From an uncultured Pseudoalteromonas sp. (GTDB taxonomy: Bacteria; Pseudomonadota; Gammaproteobacteria; Enterobacterales; Alteromonadaceae), in assembly GCA_947493455.1 (NCBI GenBank), contig CANLRB010000006.1:1-64000 (forward strand): a DNA stretch of 64,000 bases, written 5' to 3'. The notes below the pieces were generated by a model that searched no databases, was not told the origin of the DNA, and saw only the letters and a list, made by a program, of their open reading frames with translations. The translations under genes and the position numbers were made by a program. Below, one piece after another: positions 57,689 through 64,000 of this stretch; the stretch's first letter is position 1; every line of letters begins with the position of its first letter.

Positions 57689-58972
57689 GTGAATAAAAAA
57701 CAATCTATTGATCTTGAGTTTGATAAAAATCATATTTGGCACCCGTATACATCAATGACAAATCCTTCACCGGTGTATCCTGTTACACACGCAAATAAGC
57801 ATTATATTTATTTAGAAGATGGCACTGAGTTGATTGATGGGATGGCATCATGGTGGAGTGCACTGCACGGGTACAATAATCCACATTTAAACGATGCGCT
57901 GATCAATCAAATGCACAAAATGAGCCACGTCATGTTTGGCGGTATAACTCATCAAAGCGCCGTTGAATTGTGTAAACGACTGGTAAACATAACACCCAAT
58001 TCACTCGACAAAGTATTTCTCGCCGATTCGGGGTCAGTGTCGGTCGAGGTTGCTATCAAAATGGCATTACAATTTTGGTTAAGCCAAGGTATCCATGGGA
58101 AAAACAAATTGATGGCTCCTGCAAAGGGTTATCACGGTGATACATTCGCAGCCATGAGTGTATGCGACCCTGTTAATAGTATGCATAGCTTGTATCAAGG
58201 GTTCCTGCCTCAACATATTTTTGTCAATGCGCCTAAATCTCGATTTCACGGTGAATTTTCATTGTCTGAAGTTGAACACTTAGAGCAAAAGTTTAGACGC
58301 CATCATCACGAAATTGCCGCATTCATCCTCGAGCCGATTGTACAAAATGCGGGAGGCATGAATTTTTATCACCCAGAGTATTTGAAACATGTGAGACGTT
58401 TGTGTGACCAATACCACATATTACTCATTGTTGACGAAATAGCGACTGGGTTCGGTCGTACCGGAAAACTCTTTGCCTGCGAACACGCAAATATAGAACC
58501 AGATATTATGTGTATTGGTAAAGCCCTCACCGGTGGCTATATGACACTCTCCGCAACACTCACAACTAACAAAGTAGCATTCGGGATAAGCGAGGGAGAA
58601 GCGGGTGTATTAATGCATGGACCGACATTCATGGGTAACCCGCTGGCGTGTGCAGTTGCCAATCAATCAATCGACCTGCTGTTAGCTAACGATTGGCAAT
58701 TTGAAGTTGAGCGTATCGAACGCGCATTAAATAAAGGACTATCGACATTAAAACAAATCGACGGTGTTGCTGATGTACGCGTTCTTGGCGCTATCGGCGT
58801 TGTTGAAATGATCGACCCAGTTGATGTCGCAGATATTCAAAAATCGATGATTAAGCAAGGTGTGTGGTTAAGACCATTTGGAAAATTAATCTACGTCATG
58901 CCACCGTATATTACACCGACTGAAGATATTGCGCGTATTTGTCACGCAATTGGCAACGCTATCAACAGTTAA
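57689..58972 (+). CDS. bioA: adenosylmethionine-8-amino-7-oxononanoate aminotransferase
   Basis: BioA transfers an amino group from SAM to KAPA, using PLP, to give DAPA. The 427-residue protein has IWHPYTSMT at the start, DGMASWWSALHGYN, and the PLP Lys278 in IGKALTGG. The start is GTG at 57689: no other start lies near the family N-terminus, yet no ribosome site precedes it, because the BirA operator half-site touches it. A short or absent leader is likely. Confidence 0.96.
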   Translation: MNKKQSIDLEFDKNHIWHPYTSMTNPSPVYPVTHANKHYIYLEDGTELIDGMASWWSALHGYNNPHLNDALINQMHKMSHVMFGGITHQSAVELCKRLVNITPNSLDKVFLADSGSVSVEVAIKMALQFWLSQGIHGKNKLMAPAKGYHGDTFAAMSVCDPVNSMHSLYQGFLPQHIFVNAPKSRFHGEFSLSEVEHLEQKFRRHHHEIAAFILEPIVQNAGGMNFYHPEYLKHVRRLCDQYHILLIVDEIATGFGRTGKLFACEHANIEPDIMCIGKALTGGYMTLSATLTTNKVAFGISEGEAGVLMHGPTFMGNPLACAVANQSIDLLLANDWQFEVERIERALNKGLSTLKQIDGVADVRVLGAIGVVEMIDPVDVADIQKSMIKQGVWLRPFGKLIYVMPPYITPTEDIARICHAIGNAINS

Positions 58973-58985
58973 CAACCGCAGCGGC

Positions 58986-59417
58986 TTACCATTCAAATTG
59001 GTAAGCCATTTTATTAATCATTTTGAGCGGTACTTTATGCACATTGCGTTGATAGTATAAATGCTGCATCGCTTTGTCTTTCACATCACCTACAACAACT
59101 TCTTTGACTTGGTATTTGAGCGCATGTGCCGCTTCCGCATACGCAATAAATTCCCATTTTCGAATGTTAGTATTGTCGAGGATAACTAATTCAATTTCAC
59201 TCGATAACGCTTTAATAAAACGCGCTAAATTTAAGTTATGGAATTCACTTAATTTATATTTATCAAAATGATAACCCGTTTCAGATTCAAAGTAATCATC
59301 GGTTGATAAAATCACAAAACGTGACTCGATTTCATCGACGAGCTCCTTCGCTAGTTGCCTCGCATAATGGCTTTTACCTGACCCCGGTAATCCCCGTAAA
59401 ATAAATACTTGCTTCAT
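58986..59417 (-). CDS. AAA_33 / N4BP2L1-like P-loop kinase
   Basis: The 143-residue protein has the P-loop GLPGSGKSH (9-17), then STDDYF, YKLSEFHNLNL and LDNTNIRKWEF, a pattern shared with the N4BP2-like and polynucleotide kinase-related family. The substrate is unknown. Its ATG directly follows the stop of the upstream membrane gene (TAA then ATG), so the two are probably co-translated. Confidence 0.85.
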   Translation of the reverse strand: MKQVFILRGLPGSGKSHYARQLAKELVDEIESRFVILSTDDYFESETGYHFDKYKLSEFHNLNLARFIKALSSEIELVILDNTNIRKWEFIAYAEAAHALKYQVKEVVVGDVKDKAMQHLYYQRNVHKVPLKMINKMAYQFEW

Positions 59418-59765
59418 TTAAATATTAATAACCACAACAAAAAATAAACATATACATAATACGGATATTTGATTAAATCCGTGCGAATCAGACGCGCGTT
59501 TTGTCCTATTTCTCTTTAAAAAAAGTACTGAACAACTTAAACATGTACTTACAATCAGCATTAGACTAACTAAGTTTTTTGGTTTCATTAACCAATAATC
59601 ACGTACTGGAATATCAAAATAACGAATAATGCCATATTCAAGCTCTGGACGAGCATAATGAAAAAGAATCAGCGAAACTAAAAACAACACCCAGCTCAAT
59701 ACAGACATGATGCGCGTTATTAATACCACCGCATCAATGTGTTTTCGGCGTTCATCTGCTCTCAT
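59418..59765 (-). CDS. small membrane protein paired with the kinase
   Basis: The 115-residue product has three membrane segments (about residues 15-36, 62-84 and 97-115). The ATG at 59765 has GAGGT upstream; a GTG at 59780 would overlap it. The stop codon touches the kinase start. No family is recognised; the tight coupling suggests a joint role with the kinase. Confidence 0.7.
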   Translation of the reverse strand: MRADERRKHIDAVVLITRIMSVLSWVLFLVSLILFHYARPELEYGIIRYFDIPVRDYWLMKPKNLVSLMLIVSTCLSCSVLFLKRNRTKRASDSHGFNQISVLCICLFFVVVINI

Positions 59766-60000
59766 TTTTACCTCAAACACTGTTTAAGATTTAAAAATCG
59801 TTCTACAACTTAAAATAACCACATTAATATTGCAAACAAAGCATATTTACTGTTTTTTTATTCGTTATTCAAAGGTAAGATAACAAACTTTCGTGTGTTA
59901 TAAAAATTAAACCACGTGCAAATTATAGAATAATTAAATAAGTGTCTACGATTCGTACAATCGAAAAGACATTAAGGCAAACTTAGTCATTGGAGTGAAA

Positions 60001-61398
60001 ATGAGCCATATTGCTATCACAGAGCTTTTGAAAGGTCATGTTAGTGCTGATTCTAAAGTAACCGTAAAAGGTTGGATTCGTACTCGCCGCGATTCAAAAG
60101 CAGGAATTTCGTTCTTAGCCGTTCACGACGGTTCGTGTTTTGATCCTATTCAAGCTGTGGTACCTAATACGTTAAATAATTATGAAGACGTAACTAAGCT
60201 CACTGCGGGCTGTTCAGTTTCTGTAACTGGTACGCTAGTAGAATCACAAGGTAAAGGCCAATCATTTGAAATTCAGGCTGACTCAGTAGAAGTACTTGGT
60301 TGGGTTGAAAATCCAGATACTTACCCTATGGCGGCAAAACGTCACAGCATCGAATATTTACGCGAACACGCTCATTTGCGTCCTCGTACGAACGTTATTG
60401 GCGCAGTAACACGCGTTCGCAACTGTTTAGCACAAGCTATTCACCGCTTTTATCACGAGCAGGGTTACTATTGGATTAGCACACCTATTGTTACTGCGAG
60501 TGACTGTGAAGGTGCAGGTGAAATGTTCCGCGTATCAACACTTGATATGCAAAACCTACCGCGTACCGACAAAGGTGATGTTGACTACAGTGAAGACTTT
60601 TTTGGCAAAGAAGCATTCTTAACAGTTTCAGGCCAACTTAATGGTGAAACGTACTGTTCAGCCATGTCGAAAATTTATACCTTCGGTCCTACTTTTAGGG
60701 CTGAGAATTCAAACACGTCACGCCACCTAGCCGAATTCTGGATGGTTGAACCTGAAGTTGCTTTCGCAGATTTAGACGACATTGCAGCGCTTGCAGAAAG
60801 CATGCTGAAATATGTCTTTAAAGCGGTACTAGACGAACGTCGTGACGATATGGAATTTTTTGCCCAGCGTATAGAGAAAACAGCTATCGAGCGTCTTGAA
60901 AGTTTTATCGATAAAGATTTTGCTCAAGTTGACTATACGGACGCGATTGAAATTCTAAAAGCGTGCGATAAGAAATTTGAATTCCCAGTAGATTGGGGTG
61001 TTGATTTACAATCTGAGCACGAACGTTATTTAGCGGAAGAACATTTTAATGCACCGGTTGTTATTAAAAACTACCCGAAAGACATTAAAGCGTTTTACAT
61101 GCGCCAAAATGAAGACGGTAAAACCGTTGCAGCGATGGATGTTGTCGCACCAGGGATTGGCGAAATCATTGGTGGTTCACAACGTGAAGAGCGTTTAGAT
61201 GTTCTCGATGCGCGCTTAGAAGAAATGGGATTAGATAAAGAAGACTACAGCTGGTATCGCGATTTGCGTAAGTACGGTACTGTGCCGCACTCAGGCTTCG
61301 GTCTTGGCTTCGAACGCCTTGTTGCATATGTTACCGGAATGGGTAATGTGCGTGACGTAATCGCATTCCCACGCACTAAAGGGAGTGCAACATATTAA
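60001..61398 (+). CDS. asnS: asparaginyl-tRNA synthetase
   Basis: AsnS charges tRNA-Asn. From the ATG at 60001 (GGAG 5 bases upstream; a GTG at 59995 is less likely) it has 465 residues, as in E. coli (466). It has the N-terminal OB domain ([12 protein letters not shown]), class II motif 2 [21 protein letters not shown] and motif 3 [10 protein letters not shown]. Monocistronic with a terminator. Confidence 0.98.
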   Translation: MSHIAITELLKGHVSADSKVTVKGWIRTRRDSKAGISFLAVHDGSCFDPIQAVVPNTLNNYEDVTKLTAGCSVSVTGTLVESQGKGQSFEIQADSVEVLGWVENPDTYPMAAKRHSIEYLREHAHLRPRTNVIGAVTRVRNCLAQAIHRFYHEQGYYWISTPIVTASDCEGAGEMFRVSTLDMQNLPRTDKGDVDYSEDFFGKEAFLTVSGQLNGETYCSAMSKIYTFGPTFRAENSNTSRHLAEFWMVEPEVAFADLDDIAALAESMLKYVFKAVLDERRDDMEFFAQRIEKTAIERLESFIDKDFAQVDYTDAIEILKACDKKFEFPVDWGVDLQSEHERYLAEEHFNAPVVIKNYPKDIKAFYMRQNEDGKTVAAMDVVAPGIGEIIGGSQREERLDVLDARLEEMGLDKEDYSWYRDLRKYGTVPHSGFGLGFERLVAYVTGMGNVRDVIAFPRTKGSATY

Positions 61399-61424
61399 TA
61401 CGTAGATGTTAATGCATTTTAATT

Positions 61425-61450
61425 AAGCCAGCTTTCATGCTGGCTTTTTT
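61425..61450 (+). terminator. terminator of asnS
   Basis: The stem AAGCCAGC/GCTGGCTT with a 6-nt loop is followed by TTTTATT. Confidence 0.9.
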
Positions 61451-61491
61451 ATTGCGCTATACTAATTATTATTTGGCAGCCTAATCTACTA

Positions 61492-62388
61492 ATGAAACGA
61501 TTATTTTACCTCGCCACTGCACTTCTTTGCGCTTCCAGTTTCTCTTATGATCTGGATGAAAAACCAATCACAACGCTTTACGTTGGCGGCTCAACTTCTG
61601 TGTCACAGCTTATTGAAAAAATAAGCCCGAATTATACAAAACAAACCGGCAATAAAATTCAAATTCGAGAACTTGGCTCAAAAAAAGGGCTTTATGCCGT
61701 ATCTAAAGGCATCGTCGATATTGGTTTTATGTCACGCTATATGAATAAAGAAGAAGTCGCGCTAAATCCTAATTTAACACAAATCGCCATCGCCTATGAT
61801 GCTATTGCAATCATGGTTAATTCTGCTAATAAACTGGACAATCTATCTAAGCAACAAGTTGCTAGTATTTACGCGGGAGAAACGGTTTATTGGAGTGAGC
61901 TTCATGCACAAAATCCGCATCAAAAAATAATCTCCCTCAGTAAAGGTATAGGCCACGGTACCTTAGATATTTTTAGCGAAACTCTGAGTATTGAGTATCT
62001 CACGTCAACGACCGATGATGAGCTCCATTTCCGACGTAAAAACGATCACACTTTATACCGCTATGCACAACAGGTCATCACCTTTAAAACATACAATCAA
62101 GCAATGGGGTTCATTGAGCGCACGCCAACCGCGATTGGCTACGATTCATATGGCGCAATCAGCAAACTAATGGGGAATAAGAAGACGTCAAATATTAAAG
62201 TAATTGCCTTAGACAACGAAAAACCATTTTCTGCCGGTAAATATAACGAACGTTATCCGATGCAGCGACCCCTTGTACTCATTTACGATAAATCAAGTAC
62301 TCATCCACTAATAAATCAATTAGTCACATTTCTAAAAAATAATCAATCCAAGCAAATAATTACAGCTGCTGGATATTTTCCGATATAA
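61492..62388 (+). CDS. PstS-like periplasmic substrate-binding protein
   Basis: The 298-residue precursor has a signal peptide (about 1-18) and a PstS-family core: LYVGGSTSVSQLIEKI, the VDIGFMSR motif, AYDAIAIMVN, IYAGETVYW and AIGYDSYGA. It has no transporter genes beside it. It is a second, unlinked phosphate-binding-like protein in the window. The ribosome site is weak. Target ligand is inferred from the family only. Confidence 0.82.
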   Translation: MKRLFYLATALLCASSFSYDLDEKPITTLYVGGSTSVSQLIEKISPNYTKQTGNKIQIRELGSKKGLYAVSKGIVDIGFMSRYMNKEEVALNPNLTQIAIAYDAIAIMVNSANKLDNLSKQQVASIYAGETVYWSELHAQNPHQKIISLSKGIGHGTLDIFSETLSIEYLTSTTDDELHFRRKNDHTLYRYAQQVITFKTYNQAMGFIERTPTAIGYDSYGAISKLMGNKKTSNIKVIALDNEKPFSAGKYNERYPMQRPLVLIYDKSSTHPLINQLVTFLKNNQSKQIITAAGYFPI

Positions 62389-62416
62389 AAAAGCCGCGGC
62401 AAGATGCACGCGGCTT
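62388..62416. terminator. terminator between the PstS-like gene and etfA
   Basis: AAAGCCGCG/CGCGGCTTT with a 10-nt loop lies just past the stop codon, between convergent genes. T-runs are short. Confidence 0.65.
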
Positions 62417-62439
62417 TACAACCAGAAAACAAATAGTTA

Positions 62440-63366
62440 TTAAAGTGCTGCTTCTAATTCAGGTAATACGTCAAACAAATCAGCGACCAGACCATAATCA
62501 GCAACTTGGAATATTGCCGCATCGGGGTCTTTGTTTATTGCCACAATCACTTTCGAGTCTTTCATACCAGCTAAGTGCTGAATTGCACCACTAATACCAA
62601 CAGCAATATAAAGATCTGGAGCAACGATTTTACCTGTTTGACCTACTTGCATGTCGTTTGGTACGAAGCCTGCATCAACCGCTGCTCGAGACGCACCAAT
62701 TGCCGCGCCAAGTTTATCTGCGATACCGTTCAACAACGCGAAGTTGTCGCCATTTTGCATTCCACGTCCACCTGAAATAATAACCGGTGCAGCTGTGAGC
62801 TCCGGGCGCTCACTTTCTGTAACTTCAGCCGATACAAAGTGGCTCACTGTATTATTCACGTTGTGCTCTAGCGAGCTAATCTCGCATGCGCTTTGCTCAC
62901 CCGACGCGTCAAATGCACTCGAGCGAACCGTAATTAGTTTTAACTCTTCATTCGATTGAACCGTTGCTATCGCGTTTCCTGCGTATATAGGGCGTTTAAA
63001 TGTGTCAGCTGACACAACATCAATAATGTCAGATATTTGTGACTTATCCAAAAGCGCAGCAACGCGCGGCATAAAGTTTTTACCTGTCGTCGTTGCCGAC
63101 GCAAAAATATGTGAATAGTTGTTCGCGATCGAAAGAACAACGTCACTTAATGATTCAGCAAGATGCTGTTCACAGCCTTCATCAGTAAATGTTACGACTT
63201 TTGACACACCGTCGATTTGCGCTGCGCTTTGTGCGATTGGATCAACATTGGCGGCAGCAACAAGTACATGTATGTCATTGCCGACTTTAAGTGCTGCTGC
63301 GACTGCTTTTGCCGTGTCCGGCTTTAATACACCATTTTCATGTTCTGCAATTACTAATAAAGCCAT
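62440..63366 (-). CDS. etfA: electron transfer flavoprotein subunit alpha
   Basis: EtfA binds FAD and, with EtfB, carries electrons from acyl-CoA and other dehydrogenases to the quinone pool. The 308-residue protein has the FAD-binding C-terminal domain with ISGGRGMQNG, GASRAAVDAGFVPNDMQVGQTGKIVAPDLYIAVGISGAIQHLAGM (core motif at about 215-258). It starts 1 bp after etfB. Confidence 0.96.
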   Translation of the reverse strand: MALLVIAEHENGVLKPDTAKAVAAALKVGNDIHVLVAAANVDPIAQSAAQIDGVSKVVTFTDEGCEQHLAESLSDVVLSIANNYSHIFASATTTGKNFMPRVAALLDKSQISDIIDVVSADTFKRPIYAGNAIATVQSNEELKLITVRSSAFDASGEQSACEISSLEHNVNNTVSHFVSAEVTESERPELTAAPVIISGGRGMQNGDNFALLNGIADKLGAAIGASRAAVDAGFVPNDMQVGQTGKIVAPDLYIAVGISGAIQHLAGMKDSKVIVAINKDPDAAIFQVADYGLVADLFDVLPELEAAL

Positions 63367-63367
63367 G

Positions 63368-64000
63368 TTAAATCACCTTCGCTTCTGTCTTTAATTTGGA
63401 TACTAATTCAGCAACATCTTCTACGATAACACCCGCTTCACGTTTGCTTGGCTCTTCTACTTTTAATAACGTAACACGCGGCGTTAGATCAACACCTAAC
63501 GAATCTGCTGAAATCGTTTCTAGGGGCTTGCGTTTCGCTTTCATAATATTAGGAAGCGTTGCATAACGTGGCTCGTTTAAACGTAAATCAGTCGTTACAA
63601 CCGCAGGTAACGCTAAACCAACTGTTTGCAAACCACCATCAACTTCTCGCGTTACAAGCACTTTGCCATCATTTAGTTCAACTTTAGATGCAAATGTGCC
63701 CTGCCCTTGACCTAATAATGCCGCGAGCATCTGACCGGTTTGATTATTGTCAGAGTCGATTGCTTGCTTTCCTAAAATAGTTAATTCAGGCTGCTCTTGC
63801 TCTACAAGTTTGGCAAGCAGTTTTGCAACATGAAGCGAATCAAGGTTTTGCGCTGCATCAATATGAATAGCGCGGTCTGCACCTAATGCAAGTGCCGTAC
63901 GAAGTTGCTCATGCACTGCCTTATCACCGATAGATACAACAACAACTTCAGTAGCATTGCCAGCCTCTTTTAAACGAATCGCTTCTTCTACAGCAATTTC
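63368..64000 (-). CDS. etfB: electron transfer flavoprotein subunit beta (5' end outside window)
   Basis: The last 210 codons are present; the reading frame is open to the right edge, so the start lies beyond 64000. The visible part begins [14 protein letters not shown] and holds the AMP/FAD-contact region with [21 protein letters not shown] and a C-terminal recognition loop ([22 protein letters not shown]) matching EtfB. It is followed 1 bp later by etfA. Confidence 0.95.
   Translation of the reverse strand, partial: EIAVEEAIRLKEAGNATEVVVVSIGDKAVHEQLRTALALGADRAIHIDAAQNLDSLHVAKLLAKLVEQEQPELTILGKQAIDSDNNQTGQMLAALLGQGQGTFASKVELNDGKVLVTREVDGGLQTVGLALPAVVTTDLRLNEPRYATLPNIMKAKRKPLETISADSLGVDLTPRVTLLKVEEPSKREAGVIVEDVAELVSKLKTEAKVI

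Noticed and set aside
1-64000. tRNA, rRNA, CRISPR, insertion sequence or prophage genes
   Set aside because: No T-loop or cloverleaf patterns, regular repeat-spacer arrays, transposases or phage structural genes were seen by eye; this is not a substitute for a tool search.

Overview
The window looks like the chromosome of a marine gammaproteobacterium, most likely order Alteromonadales (Pseudoalteromonas/Shewanella/Colwellia-like). The genus cannot be fixed from this sequence. The evidence is AT-rich coding, proteins very close to the Escherichia coli versions (NrdA/NrdB, GyrA, RpsA, AsnS, MaeA, YbiT), and the gammaproteobacterial cluster serC-aroA-cmk-rpsA-ihfB-lapA-lapB-pyrF beside gyrA/ubiG. 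A rhombosortase, an OmpK/Tsx channel and a large periplasmic-sensor GGDEF-EAL protein also fit. I found no rRNA, tRNA, CRISPR array, insertion sequence or prophage.

Region by region. 1-3,000 is the only clearly accessory stretch: two small leftward genes separated by attC-like palindromes, with a third one upstream, which reads as a small integron gene-cassette cluster without an integrase in view. Small genes of unknown function follow. 3-8 kb holds an LPD1-like HExxH protein and the sbcDC nuclease operon. 8-10.4 kb holds a lipoprotein and a two-gene unit of a phosphate-binding-like protein plus a porin. 10.7-16.2 kb holds asnB, trhO and a DEAD-box helicase/S1-RNA-binding pair. 16.3-26.5 kb is a leftward housekeeping block (gyrA, serC-aroA, cmk-rpsA-ihfB-lapA-lapB-pyrF). 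26.6-32.1 kb runs rightward (ubiG-gph-like, then nrdA-nrdB-yfaE behind two NrdR boxes).

32.1-48.5 kb is mixed: two regulators or enzymes around a 1490-residue c-di-GMP protein, an OmpK/Tsx channel, maeA, a cold-shock gene with a long leader, ggt, a rhombosortase, a secreted S9 peptidase preceded by a possible structured leader, a YeiH exporter and a secreted nuclease/phosphatase. 48.6-53.8 kb holds purEK, the ABC-F protein YbiT, an acetyltransferase and HtpX. 54-59 kb is the complete biotin locus (bioBFCD leftward, bioA rightward) with a clear BirA operator between them. 59-64 kb holds a P-loop kinase pair, asnS, another phosphate-binding-like protein and etfBA, with etfB running off the right edge.

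Working together: NrdR controls deoxynucleotide synthesis, BirA controls biotin synthesis, SbcCD and GyrA maintain DNA, LapA/LapB control LPS synthesis, and several exported enzymes (S9 peptidase, GGT, EEP nuclease, porins) suit a scavenging marine lifestyle. The observations most worth testing are the cassette cluster, the pseudoknot-capable element upstream of the S9 peptidase, and the BirA operator that abuts the bioA start codon.
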